The position numbers and the translations under genes were made by a program. From positions 248,001 to 312,000 of the forward strand of contig NZ_JANHDJ010000003.1 in NCBI RefSeq assembly GCF_024494645.1: a DNA stretch of 64,000 nucleotides, written 5' to 3'. The notes under the pieces are model-generated. The model had not been told where the DNA came from and ran no database searches. It saw only the letters and a program-made list of their open reading frames with translations. Shown piece by piece: positions 53,675 to 62,379 of the stretch. The stretch comes from Halohasta litorea. GTDB lineage: Archaea; Halobacteriota; Halobacteria; Halobacteriales; Haloferacaceae. How positions within the stretch are numbered: position 1 is the first letter of the stretch; the number at the start of each line of letters is the position of its first letter.

Positions 53675-54667
53675 TTAGAGCCCGAGCGCGCTGATCGGGG
53701 CCCAGAACGTACCACCCAGCACACCGGCGGCGGTCAGGGCTGCCGAGAGCAGACCGGACAAGGCGATAGCGAACGCCGGCGGGTCAACGTGGGTCTTGCC
53801 GTGCATGTAGAACACACGGTTACAGACCTCACCCATGACAGCGCCGAAGAGGCCGAACAGTCCACCGACGATGAGCACGAGCGCCGGGTCGTAGCCCGCT
53901 GCGCCCGCACCGAGTGCACCGACCGAGCCGGGCAGCGTGATGTGGTGGGTGACCGGGATGTTATCGACACCGGCCTGCAGGAACACGAGGGTGGCCGCGC
54001 TGATACCGAAGCTCAGCGTGGTGCTGCCGGTTGCCTGCCACAGGAAGCCACCGAGGATACCGCCGATGAGACCGAGGAACGCGACGTTACCCCATTTGTA
54101 CTGCCATCCGAGCCAGATACCGGGTGCGTCGTCCTCGTCGCGCTCCCACGGACCGACATCGAACAGACCGCTACCGGTGACCTCGCCGATGACGCTGTAT
54201 CCGAACGCAACACGGTGGATGAGTGCGGAGATGAACACCATCAAGGCGATGTTGTCAGTCGGGAATCCGATGAGGTTGAGCGTCGACGTGCCTGCGTGAC
54301 CGATGAGACCGAAGACCGCACCGACCATCAGCACGTCGATGTGGTTGGTTCCGGCCGCCCACAGGATATTCTTTCCGTCGTCGATGTAGCCCTGTTTAGC
54401 TGCGTAGGCGGCCGCTGCGGCACCGCCCGCGAACGCAATGTGCGGACCAAAGACCGGACCGAAGCCGATCATTCCCGTAAAGGAACTGCCACTGTCGACG
54501 ATCTCCTCTCCGGCGAGACCCAGAGCCTCACCGGCGATGACTACGAAGCCGGTGAAGATGAAGGATGGCAGTGCACCGATGGCTGCTCCGAAGGCACCGC
54601 CAGCGAAGGCGGTGATCCACATCGTCGGGTCAGTAAGCATTGCCATCTGAAGGACAGTTGCCGACAT
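53675..54667 (-). CDS. Putative glycerol-permeation membrane protein of the haloarchaeal glp locus
   Basis: 330 residues, about nine or ten hydrophobic helices, small-residue rich (GGAFGAAIGALPSF, FGPVFGPHIAFAGGAAAAAYA). It lacks the two NPA motifs of aquaglyceroporins, so it is not a classic GlpF. Its start overlaps the glpK stop by one base (TAATG), a strong sign of common function. In Haloferax volcanii, as I recall, a similar membrane gene next to glpK has been called a putative glycerol facilitator (glpX in that locus). Glycerol entry is likely, but direct evidence is absent. Confidence 0.75.
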   Translation of the reverse strand: MSATVLQMAMLTDPTMWITAFAGGAFGAAIGALPSFIFTGFVVIAGEALGLAGEEIVDSGSSFTGMIGFGPVFGPHIAFAGGAAAAAYAAKQGYIDDGKNILWAAGTNHIDVLMVGAVFGLIGHAGTSTLNLIGFPTDNIALMVFISALIHRVAFGYSVIGEVTGSGLFDVGPWERDEDDAPGIWLGWQYKWGNVAFLGLIGGILGGFLWQATGSTTLSFGISAATLVFLQAGVDNIPVTHHITLPGSVGALGAGAAGYDPALVLIVGGLFGLFGAVMGEVCNRVFYMHGKTHVDPPAFAIALSGLLSAALTAAGVLGGTFWAPISALGL

Positions 54668-56202
54668 TATTCACCACCGTCCTGTGCCCAGTCTTCCGAA
54701 CGCTCGACGGCGTCCTTCCAGCGGTCGTAGTTGACTTCGATGTCGGCGTCCTCGTCGATCTCGAAGGATCGATCGATCTGCCAGTTGTTACGCAGCTCGT
54801 CGACGGTGTCCCAGTAGCCGACTGCGAGACCGGCGGCGTAGGCCGAACCCAGCGCGGTCGTCTCGTCGACGACCGGGCGGACGATCTCCGTGCCGATGAT
54901 GTTGGCCTGGAGCTGACAGAGGAAGTTGTTCTTGACTGCGCCACCGTCGACACGGAGGCTTGCCAGGTCGATGTCTGCGTCCTCGACCATCGCCTCGGCG
55001 ACGTCTTTCGTCTGGTAGGCGATGGATTCGAGGGTCGCGCGAACGACGTGCTCGCGTCGGGTACCACGCGTCATGCCGACGATGGTACCGCGGGCTCGCT
55101 GATCCCAGTGGGGTGCACCGAGACCGGCGAAGGCGGGCACGACGTAGACGCCGTCCGTGGAGTCGACGCTACGTGCGAGACTCTCGGATTCGGCGGCGTC
55201 CTCGATGAGGGTCATGTCTTCGAGCCACTCGATGGCGGCACCGGTGATGAAGATCGAGCCTTCGAGGGCGTACTGGACGGGCTCACCCGAGCGCTGGAAG
55301 CCGATCGTGGTGAGGAGACCGTGTTCCGAGGGAACGGCCTCGTTACCGGTGTTCATCAGCATGAACGAACCGGTACCGTAGGTGTTCTTCGCGTCGCCTG
55401 CGTCGAAACAGGTCTGACCGAAGAGGGCGGCCTGCTGGTCACCGAGCGCGCCCGCGACGGGCACTTCGGCACCGAGGAAGCCGTCCGGATCGGTGGAACC
55501 GTAGGTCTCGTCGTCCGAGGACGGACGGACTTCCGGCACCATCGCCTTGGGCACGTTGAACAGGTCGAGCAGTTCGTCGTCCCATTCGAGCTCGCGGATG
55601 TTGTACAGCATCGTCCGCGAGGCGTTCGAGACATCCGTGATGTGGTTACCCGTGAGGTTGTAGATGACCCACGTGTCGATCGTCCCCATCAGGAGTTCGC
55701 CTTCTTCGGCGCGCTCGCGGACGTCCTGTGGTCGGGATCGCTGGAGCTTGATCGGGTCGGCGTTGTCGAGGATCCACTCGGTCTTGGTCGCCGAGAAGTA
55801 GGCGTCACATTCGAGACCCGTTTTCTCACGGATGTCCTCGACTTTGCCCATCTCCTGGATCTCTTCGACTCGATCCGTGGTTCGCCGGTCCTGCCAGACC
55901 AGTGCGTTGTGGACTGGTTTGCCGGTCTCGGCGTCCCACACGATCGTGGTCTCTCGCTGGTTGGTGACACCGATGGCTTCGAGCTGCTCGGCGTCGAGGC
56001 CCTCCTCGTCGAGAGCCGTGTTGATTACCGACTTCGTGTTCTCCCAAATCTCCATCGGGTCGTGCTCGACCCAACCGGGCTCGGGGTAGATCTGCTCGTG
56101 TTTCTCATATGCGTTTGCAACGACGTTACCACCATGGTCGAAGACCATGAACCGCGTTCCTGTAGTCCCTTGATCGATGGAACCAACGTATGTTTCTGAC
56201 AT
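54667..56202 (-). CDS. glpK: Glycerol kinase
   Basis: 511 residues, full length. ATP-dependent glycerol phosphorylation to glycerol 3-phosphate. FGGY-kinase motifs are present: IDQGTTGTRFMVFDHGG at the N-terminus, DRRTTDRVEEI and, in the C-terminal half, RVDGGAVKNNFLCQLQANI and SAYAAGLAVG. It is the first gene of a leftward pair with the putative permeation protein and is divergent from glpABC. The 273-bp intergenic region carries two palindromes that may be operators. Confidence 0.97.
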   Translation of the reverse strand: MSETYVGSIDQGTTGTRFMVFDHGGNVVANAYEKHEQIYPEPGWVEHDPMEIWENTKSVINTALDEEGLDAEQLEAIGVTNQRETTIVWDAETGKPVHNALVWQDRRTTDRVEEIQEMGKVEDIREKTGLECDAYFSATKTEWILDNADPIKLQRSRPQDVRERAEEGELLMGTIDTWVIYNLTGNHITDVSNASRTMLYNIRELEWDDELLDLFNVPKAMVPEVRPSSDDETYGSTDPDGFLGAEVPVAGALGDQQAALFGQTCFDAGDAKNTYGTGSFMLMNTGNEAVPSEHGLLTTIGFQRSGEPVQYALEGSIFITGAAIEWLEDMTLIEDAAESESLARSVDSTDGVYVVPAFAGLGAPHWDQRARGTIVGMTRGTRREHVVRATLESIAYQTKDVAEAMVEDADIDLASLRVDGGAVKNNFLCQLQANIIGTEIVRPVVDETTALGSAYAAGLAVGYWDTVDELRNNWQIDRSFEIDEDADIEVNYDRWKDAVERSEDWAQDGGE

Positions 56203-56261
56203 TATGTGTTCACCACACTCCTTGGGGGCTGTTCCCCCTGGTCCGGGAACCGTTCTTTACG

Positions 56262-56279
56262 CGTGGTTCCCTGACCACG
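56262..56279. promoter_or_regulatory. 18-bp palindrome upstream of glpK
   Basis: CGTGGTTCCCTGACCACG has perfect 6-bp arms and a 6-bp centre, 60-77 bp before the glpK start. Possible binding site for a glycerol regulator. Confidence 0.45.
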
Positions 56280-56295
56280 GGTAAACACTATGGAA

Positions 56296-56312
56296 TAACA
56301 TGATAAATGTTA
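56296..56312. promoter_or_regulatory. 17-bp palindrome in the glpK-glpA intergenic region
   Basis: TAACATGATAAATGTTA has perfect 6-bp arms and a 5-bp centre. It lies near the middle of the divergent promoter region. Two copies of TTAATATACATG (56334-56345 and 56395-56406, 61 bp apart) lie to its right and could be TATA elements or further sites. Confidence 0.45.
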
Positions 56313-56475
56313 CTCTTGTACCCATAATTGTCCTTAATATACATGGGAGTATGCCATCCTTTAGCACGATTTGGTGGTCTATTTGTTGTGTTGTTTAATA
56401 TACATGAAGAATTTACGCGAACCGGACGAGTAGGGGTAAAGTAAAGTTACTATAGTGCAAAACCCAATTGAACGG

Positions 56476-58218
56476 ATGAGTAACAAGCCACACGTTGTCG
56501 TCATTGGGGGCGGTTCCACGGGGACTGGGATCGCACGTGACCTCGCTATGCGGGGCCTCGAGGTCACTCTCGTCGAACAGGGGAACCTCACCCATGGGAC
56601 AACAGGACGAATGCACGGACTCCTGCACAGCGGCGGTCGGTATGCGGTTGCCGACCAGATTGCTGCCGAAGAGTGTATCGACGAAAACCGAATTCTACGG
56701 GATATCGCCAGCCACTGTGTCGAGATGACCGGTGGGCTGTTCGTCAAGCGACCCGAAGACACCGAGGAGTACTTCCAGAAGAAACTGGAGGGCTGCAAGG
56801 AGTGCAACATTCCCGCCGAGGTGTTGTCGGCCGAAGAGGCCCGCGAAATCGAGCCGTATCTCGCCAAAGATATCGACAAGGCGATCAAGGTACCTGACGG
56901 CGCGATTGACCCCTTCCGGCTCTGTGTGGCCAACGCCGCCAGCGCCGAGGAACACGGCGCGCGAATCGAGACCCACGCGCCCGTGGTCGACATCCTCAAA
57001 GAGGACGGCGAGGTCGTCGGCGTCGAGGTCGAACACGAGACGGGCCCGGGCAAGCGCGTCCACCGTGAGCCTGGCACGCGCGAGGAGATACGCGGAGACT
57101 ACGTCGTCAACGCCACCGGCGCATGGGCCGGTCGGATCGGCGAGATGGCAGGCCTCGAAAAAGAAATCCAAGTCCGCCCCGGCAAAGGCGTGATGACGAT
57201 TATGAACACCCGACAGGTCGACACCGTCGTCAACCGGTGTAAGCCGAAAGGCGACGCCGACATCGTCGTCCCACACGAGACGACCGCGATTTTGGGCACC
57301 ACGGACGTCGAGGTCGACGATCCGGAGGACTACCCCGAAGAGCAGTGGGAGGTCGATCTGATGATCGACACCCTCTCCGAACTCGTGCCGATTCTCAAGG
57401 AGGCCCGGACGATTCGCTCCTTCTGGGGCGTCCGACCGCTGTACGAGCCGCCGGACACCGGCACAAGTGACTCGACGGACATCACCCGGCGGTACTTCCT
57501 GCTCGACCACGAGGAGCGGGACAACGTCAACGGGATGACGTCCATCGTCGGCGGGAAATTCACCACCTACCGACTGATGGCCGAGGAGATCTCCGACCAC
57601 GTCTGTGAGAAGTTCGGGATCGACGCCGAGTGTGAGACCGACACGACGCCGCTGCCCGGCAGTGAGGACTTCTCGGTGCTCGACAACTACATGGAGCAGT
57701 ACGGAATCCGCTCGCCGATCGGTCGGCGGAGCACCCAGCGGCTCGGCTCTCGGACCGACGAAGTGCTCGATTACGACGGCCCGAACCCGACCGTGTGTGA
57801 GTGTGAAGCCGTCACGCGCGCCGAGATCCAAGACGGGATCGAGGGCGCGGGATCGGATCTCAACGCGGTCCGACTTCGCACGCGCGGCTCGATGGGCAAC
57901 TGTCAGGGGGCCTTCTGTTGTCACCGGATGGCCGCCGAGCTGTACGACGAGTACGACGAGACGATCGCCTACGACGCGTGGGACGAACTCTACCAGGAGC
58001 GCTGGAAGGGCGAACGCCACGCGCTGTGGGGCACCCAGCTCTCGCAGGCAGCCCTGAAATACTCGCTGCACGCAACGACGATGAACCGAGACAAGGACGC
58101 CGCAACCACCGATTCGGTGGTCGACTTTGCGGCCTTCGACAGCGGGACCGCAGCCGGTGGGTCCGGTGGGACAACTGGTACTGCCGCAACCGATGGCGGC
58201 CGACGGGAGGATGAGTAG
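56476..58218 (+). CDS. glpA: Anaerobic-type glycerol-3-phosphate dehydrogenase subunit A
   Basis: 580 residues from the ATG at 56476 ([18 protein letters not shown]); a GTG at 56455 is an alternative. It oxidises glycerol 3-phosphate to dihydroxyacetone phosphate with FAD. The FAD motif [17 protein letters not shown] is at the start. The C-terminus has a BFD-like [2Fe-2S] module: [17 protein letters not shown] and [12 protein letters not shown]. GlpB starts 2 bp after it. In haloarchaea (gpdABC) this is the main catabolic glycerol-3-phosphate dehydrogenase. Confidence 0.95.
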   Translation: MSNKPHVVVIGGGSTGTGIARDLAMRGLEVTLVEQGNLTHGTTGRMHGLLHSGGRYAVADQIAAEECIDENRILRDIASHCVEMTGGLFVKRPEDTEEYFQKKLEGCKECNIPAEVLSAEEAREIEPYLAKDIDKAIKVPDGAIDPFRLCVANAASAEEHGARIETHAPVVDILKEDGEVVGVEVEHETGPGKRVHREPGTREEIRGDYVVNATGAWAGRIGEMAGLEKEIQVRPGKGVMTIMNTRQVDTVVNRCKPKGDADIVVPHETTAILGTTDVEVDDPEDYPEEQWEVDLMIDTLSELVPILKEARTIRSFWGVRPLYEPPDTGTSDSTDITRRYFLLDHEERDNVNGMTSIVGGKFTTYRLMAEEISDHVCEKFGIDAECETDTTPLPGSEDFSVLDNYMEQYGIRSPIGRRSTQRLGSRTDEVLDYDGPNPTVCECEAVTRAEIQDGIEGAGSDLNAVRLRTRGSMGNCQGAFCCHRMAAELYDEYDETIAYDAWDELYQERWKGERHALWGTQLSQAALKYSLHATTMNRDKDAATTDSVVDFAAFDSGTAAGGSGGTTGTAATDGGRREDE

Positions 58219-58220
58219 CC

Positions 58221-59519
58221 GTGGCGATCCGTGAGGACGTGATCGTGATCGGCGGCGGACTCGCTGGCTCGGTTGCAGCCATCGAGGCTGCCGAAACCGG
58301 TGCCTCCGTACGGCTTGTTACCTACAAAAAGAGCACCCTCCGACACGCCAGCGGCCTGATCGACGTGCTGGGATACAACGGGTCGGACGACCCGATCGCC
58401 GACCCCTTCGCCGCGCTCGACGACCTCCCCGACGAGCATCCCTACAGCGTCGCCGGTGAGACGGCCGTCCGCGACGGCCTCGACCGGTTCGACGAGATCG
58501 TCGGCGACACCTATGGGGGCAGCCACACCGATTCCAACGCGCTGATCCCGACCTTCGGCGGCACGGTTAAACCGACCGCGCGGTATCCCGCCGCGGCGGC
58601 CGCCGGAATCGCCAGCGACGACCGGCCCATGCTCGTGGTCGGCTTCGAGGGCATGACCGAGTACAACGCCGGGATGCTTGCGGACCACCTGGAGGCTTCG
58701 GGCGTCCCGTTCGATGTCGAGGGCGTCGAATGCTCGCTGCCGGGAACCTACAAGAACGACTCCCGCGTGACGCGGTTCGCCAAACGGCTCGATATCAACG
58801 AAAGCGTCGAGTACGAGGGCCGGACCATGGGCGCACGCGAGGCATTGATCCAGGAGGTCGAACCACACGTCGGCGACGCCGAGCGGGTCGGCTTCCCGGC
58901 CTTTTTGGGCGACGAACACACCGACGAGGTGCGCAACGACCTCGAACGCGAACTCGGCGTCGACGTCTTCGAGATCCCGATGGGTCCGCCGAGCTACCCC
59001 GGTATCCGGCTGGCTGACCAGCTCAAAACGGCAGTCGACGAGGCGGGCGTCCGCATTACTGCCGGGAGTCCGGTCGTCGGCTTCGAGGCCGATGACGGCG
59101 AAATCCAGTCGGTGACCGTCGACAGCAAGGGTCGAGAGGTACCGTACCACGCCGAGGAGTTCGTGCTGGCAACGGGTGGACTGGTCGGCAAAGGAATCGA
59201 TTCAGGTCGGGAAGAAGGTGTGACCGAGTCGATCTTCGACTGTCACATCCCCCATCCGGAGGACCGCTACGAGTGGTTTGACGAGCAGGCCTTCGGCGAC
59301 CAGCCGTTCGCCCACTTCGGCGTCCGGGTCGACGAGACGATGCGACCGCTGACGGCCGACGACGTCCCGGAGTTCGATAACCTCCGGGCCGCAGGCGGGG
59401 TGATCGGTGGGGCCGATACGGTTGCGGAAAAATCACAGAGCGGTGTCTCGCTGGCGACGGCGGTCGTCGCCGGTGAACGGGCTGGCGAGCAGGTAGCGAA
59501 ACACGAGGTGAGCCAATGA
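58221..59519 (+). CDS. glpB: Anaerobic-type glycerol-3-phosphate dehydrogenase subunit B
   Basis: 432 residues from a GTG start (AIREDVIVIGGGLAGSVAAIEAAE), 2 bp after the glpA stop. An FAD/FMN-binding subunit: the N-terminal GGGLAGS motif and a C-terminal GLVGKGIDSGREEGVTE. It mediates electron flow from GlpA to GlpC. Its stop overlaps the glpC start (ATGA), so glpA-glpB-glpC is one tight operon. Confidence 0.94.
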   Translation: MAIREDVIVIGGGLAGSVAAIEAAETGASVRLVTYKKSTLRHASGLIDVLGYNGSDDPIADPFAALDDLPDEHPYSVAGETAVRDGLDRFDEIVGDTYGGSHTDSNALIPTFGGTVKPTARYPAAAAAGIASDDRPMLVVGFEGMTEYNAGMLADHLEASGVPFDVEGVECSLPGTYKNDSRVTRFAKRLDINESVEYEGRTMGAREALIQEVEPHVGDAERVGFPAFLGDEHTDEVRNDLERELGVDVFEIPMGPPSYPGIRLADQLKTAVDEAGVRITAGSPVVGFEADDGEIQSVTVDSKGREVPYHAEEFVLATGGLVGKGIDSGREEGVTESIFDCHIPHPEDRYEWFDEQAFGDQPFAHFGVRVDETMRPLTADDVPEFDNLRAAGGVIGGADTVAEKSQSGVSLATAVVAGERAGEQVAKHEVSQ

Positions 59520-60823
59520 GCGACGCAGAACAAGCAAGCGATTTCGATCCAACGACGACGGTAGATGAGTTCGAGCCGGTAGACGTCTTCCCCTCCAGCG
59601 AGGACATGGACCTCCGGCCCGGAGCCGACAACTGTTACAAATGCACGAGCTGTGACACGTCGTGTCCGGTGGCCGAAGTAGACGAGTCCTTCCCCGGACC
59701 GAAGTTCCAAGGGCCCGAACAGTGGCGGCTCAAACGCGGCGAGGACGTCGACATCGACGACTCGATCCTCTCGTGTTCGAACTGTATGCGGTGTGACGAC
59801 GCCTGTCCGTCGTCGGTCCCACTGAGCCAGATGCACAACACCGCACGCGGGGAGTACGTCGAAGAGCACATGGACAAGCTCTCCCGAGAGTACCTCCGCA
59901 ACCGGATGCTGTCGAACTACCGGACGCTGGCCTCCATCGGGAGCAAGGTCCCACGGCTCGCGAACTTCGTGATGGGACTCGGCATCACCAGCGTCCTCGG
60001 CGAGAAGATCATGGGGATTCCCAGCGAGCGCGACGTGCCGGAGTTCGCCACCGAGACCTTCCGCCAGTGGTTCAAGAAGCGCGGCGGCTCGAAGGTCACC
60101 AACCCGGACAAACAGGTCGCCTACTTCCACGGCTGTTACTCCAACTACAACACCGTCGAGGTCGGCAAGGCGATGGTCCGGGTCTTCGAGGAGTTCGGCT
60201 ACGAAGTGCTGGTGCCCAAACAGCAGTGTTCCGGCACCCCGATGTTCGCCAACGGTATGCTGAAGGACGCCCGCCGCGAGGCGGAGGTCAACGTCCGCGA
60301 ACTCGGCAAAGCGATCGACAACGGCGCGGACGTCATCGCTTCCTGTACCTCCTGTTCGATGGCGCTCCGTCAGGAGTACCCCGAACTGTTCGACATCGAG
60401 GGGATCGAGGACCTCTCGGAACACACTTACGAGGCCATGGAGTTCCTCCGCATCCACGAGGACCTGGAGGGAACCATTCGGGAGTCGGAAGTCGACCCGC
60501 AGGCCTTCGCCTACCACGCGCCGTGTCACGCCCGGAATCAGGGCCTCGACCGCCAGGCGGTCGAACTGTTCCGCGAACTCGACGGCGCACAGATCGAAGA
60601 CGTCGGCGACTCCTGTTCCGGAATTTCGGGCACCTACGGCTGGAAGTCCGAGAAGTACGAGACCTCGATGAAGATCGGCGCAGAGATGTTCGATCACATG
60701 GAACACGCCGAGGGTGACGTGGGGATGACCGAGTGTCCGACCTGTGCGATGCAGATGAACCACGGGACGGGCTACGAGATCCGCCACCCCCTCGAACTGC
60801 TCGAAGAAGCCGTCGCCAACTAA
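59516..60823 (+). CDS. glpC: Anaerobic-type glycerol-3-phosphate dehydrogenase subunit C
   Basis: 435 residues. Two 4Fe-4S ferredoxin motifs, CYKCTSCDTSCPV (about 40-52) and CSNCMRCDDACPS (about 83-95), then two CCG-type domains including QQCSGTPMF, CTSCS, APCHARNQG and SCSGISGTYG. It passes electrons from GlpAB to the membrane quinone pool. No membrane helix is visible; it probably docks through the amphipathic C-terminal region. Start overlaps glpB by ATGA. Confidence 0.94.
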   Translation: MSDAEQASDFDPTTTVDEFEPVDVFPSSEDMDLRPGADNCYKCTSCDTSCPVAEVDESFPGPKFQGPEQWRLKRGEDVDIDDSILSCSNCMRCDDACPSSVPLSQMHNTARGEYVEEHMDKLSREYLRNRMLSNYRTLASIGSKVPRLANFVMGLGITSVLGEKIMGIPSERDVPEFATETFRQWFKKRGGSKVTNPDKQVAYFHGCYSNYNTVEVGKAMVRVFEEFGYEVLVPKQQCSGTPMFANGMLKDARREAEVNVRELGKAIDNGADVIASCTSCSMALRQEYPELFDIEGIEDLSEHTYEAMEFLRIHEDLEGTIRESEVDPQAFAYHAPCHARNQGLDRQAVELFRELDGAQIEDVGDSCSGISGTYGWKSEKYETSMKIGAEMFDHMEHAEGDVGMTECPTCAMQMNHGTGYEIRHPLELLEEAVAN

Positions 60824-61116
60824 CCCCTCCACGCGTTTGGTCTCCCGTGTTCTCTCGTCACCAACCGACAGCGACCGCTCTCGGACCCAGTAGCCGCAGA
60901 CTACCGTCGACCGAACAGACCAGTAGGTATTGCCTACGCCAGTACCCACCCCGCGACGGCAGCCGTGAAGAATCAGTATACTCCCTTACTCACAATCTGT
61001 GTCTGTATATATGACAACAGCCAAACGGAGAGTAACAAGGTCCAAACGACCGTTGGTATCGGTATCCCTACCTATGCGGTAAAAATTATTATTTGTATTA
61101 CAGTCTGCCATCGAGT
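60824..61116. other. Intergenic region after glpC, AT-rich right half
   Basis: About 290 bp. The left part holds the inverted repeat copy at 60888 and CAGTAGGTATTGCCTACGC, a second weak palindrome (60921-60939). The right part (about 60970-61116) is AT-rich and probably holds the promoter of the beta-helix gene. No gene was recognised. Confidence 0.5.
60888..60905. repeat. Dispersed hairpin repeat, inverted copy after glpC
   Basis: Its reverse complement, GGTAGTCTGCGGCTACTG, matches GTAGTCGNCGGCTACTGG except for one base. It lies about 65 bp after the glpC stop, a terminator-like position. Confidence 0.7.
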
Positions 61117-62241
61117 ATGGTTTCAGACCAGATGGGAGACAGTCCCGAGACGTCACCGGGCCGTAGTCGACGATCCTACCTCAGCCTCGTTGGCGGCCTC
61201 GTAGCCGCTGGAGGCCTCAGCACGTCGGCTGCAGCCCGGACGCCAGCCGAGACAGTCGACCTCGCGGATCAGGGACTGACTACCGGCGAGCTAATCGATC
61301 CTTACTTGACGGAGTTCTTCGTCGACGGCGCGACCGTCGAGATACCGGCAGGGAGCTACAAGTGGGACGGCGAAGGGTTCGAAGGAGCTACCGAGAACGC
61401 GGCCGTCATCGGGCAGGGTGACGTTAACCTCGAACTAACGGGCGATTCGTTCCGCAACAACATCCGCGCGGAGGCCGGAACCATCGAACTTCGAAACTTT
61501 ACGGTTCACGGGATTGTCAGCGAGAAATCCCATTTCCGCCTGGAGACCGCCGAGGGGGCGACGATCATCGCCGACGGGCTCGATTTCCCCGATGGCGCAG
61601 TCGACGAAAGCGAGTGTCGGCCGTTTTACGTCCCGCGTGAGCACGCGGGGACGGTCGACATCCGCAACTGCTCGTTCAGCAGCTTTTCGGACAACGGGAT
61701 CTATGCCTCATCGCCGGGGTACGACGACGGGGCTGGTGGACGCGTGCTGATCGAGAACTGTGTCGCCCACAATATCAACATCGCAGCCATCCGGGTCGGC
61801 TCCAGCGGGAGCGTCGTGCGGAACTGTCTCATCGTCAACGATGGCCCAGCGCCGAAAAGCGAGACCGAGCAGCGAAATATGCGCGGGATTCGGGTCCGGA
61901 ATCCGGGCGATGACATCCGGATTGAGGACTGTGAGATCATCATGCGCCACGATGAGACGGGGGCGCCGATCCAGATCCACGAGGAGGCCGAAGGTGGAAG
62001 CGGAACGATCAGCAACGTGACGATCAGTAACGACACCGACTCCGAGGCGATCAACGAGGGCGACGACGCCGCAGCCGACTGGGAGGTTTCGGATGTCGAA
62101 ATCAGGGGTTCCGGCGATCTGAGCTACCCCGAAAGCTTCGAGTCAGTCTGTACGGGTGAGTCCTGTGAGCCACCGACAACCGACGTCGACAGACGAACAC
62201 GGGAAATTCTATCTTCGGATATCACCCCGTCGATTAGATAA
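61117..62241 (+). CDS. Tat-exported right-handed beta-helix protein
   Basis: 374 residues from the ATG at 61117 (MVSDQMGDSPETSPGRSRRSYLSL); an ATG at 61132 is possible. The twin-arginine signal SRRSYLSLVGGLVAAGG ends near TSAAARTP. The body shows recurring beta-helix turns of the pectate-lyase type: IELRNFTVHGI, VDIRNCSFSSFSDNGIYAS, VLIENCVAHNINIAAIRV, IRIEDCEIIMRHDE, TISNVTISNDTD. No catalytic residues of a known lyase were recognised. Extracellular or surface-attached; polysaccharide binding or cutting is only a guess. It lies between glpC and the glpA paralogue. Confidence 0.8.
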   Translation: MVSDQMGDSPETSPGRSRRSYLSLVGGLVAAGGLSTSAAARTPAETVDLADQGLTTGELIDPYLTEFFVDGATVEIPAGSYKWDGEGFEGATENAAVIGQGDVNLELTGDSFRNNIRAEAGTIELRNFTVHGIVSEKSHFRLETAEGATIIADGLDFPDGAVDESECRPFYVPREHAGTVDIRNCSFSSFSDNGIYASSPGYDDGAGGRVLIENCVAHNINIAAIRVGSSGSVVRNCLIVNDGPAPKSETEQRNMRGIRVRNPGDDIRIEDCEIIMRHDETGAPIQIHEEAEGGSGTISNVTISNDTDSEAINEGDDAAADWEVSDVEIRGSGDLSYPESFESVCTGESCEPPTTDVDRRTREILSSDITPSIR

Positions 62242-62330
62242 TCACAAAAAATAATCGTACAAAAAACAAGTGCGTTTTTGTTTATTCAGTGTGTAGTTGT
62301 ACCATACCTCTGGATTCTCAGATGGCCGCA

Positions 62331-62350
62331 CGCACAGCGGCGACTGTGCG
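62331..62350. promoter_or_regulatory. Perfect 7-bp-arm hairpin just before the glpA paralogue
   Basis: CGCACAG and CTGTGCG flank a 6-bp centre; the hairpin ends 29 bp before the ATG at 62380. It could be an operator or a leader hairpin for the second glpA. Confidence 0.45.
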
Positions 62351-62379
62351 GGAGGTCCCGTGATCCGAGGAATGAACAC

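Noticed and set aside
53675-54667. Aquaglyceroporin GlpF
   Set aside because: The protein has too many helices and no pair of NPA motifs; it is better called the haloarchaeal glp-locus membrane protein.
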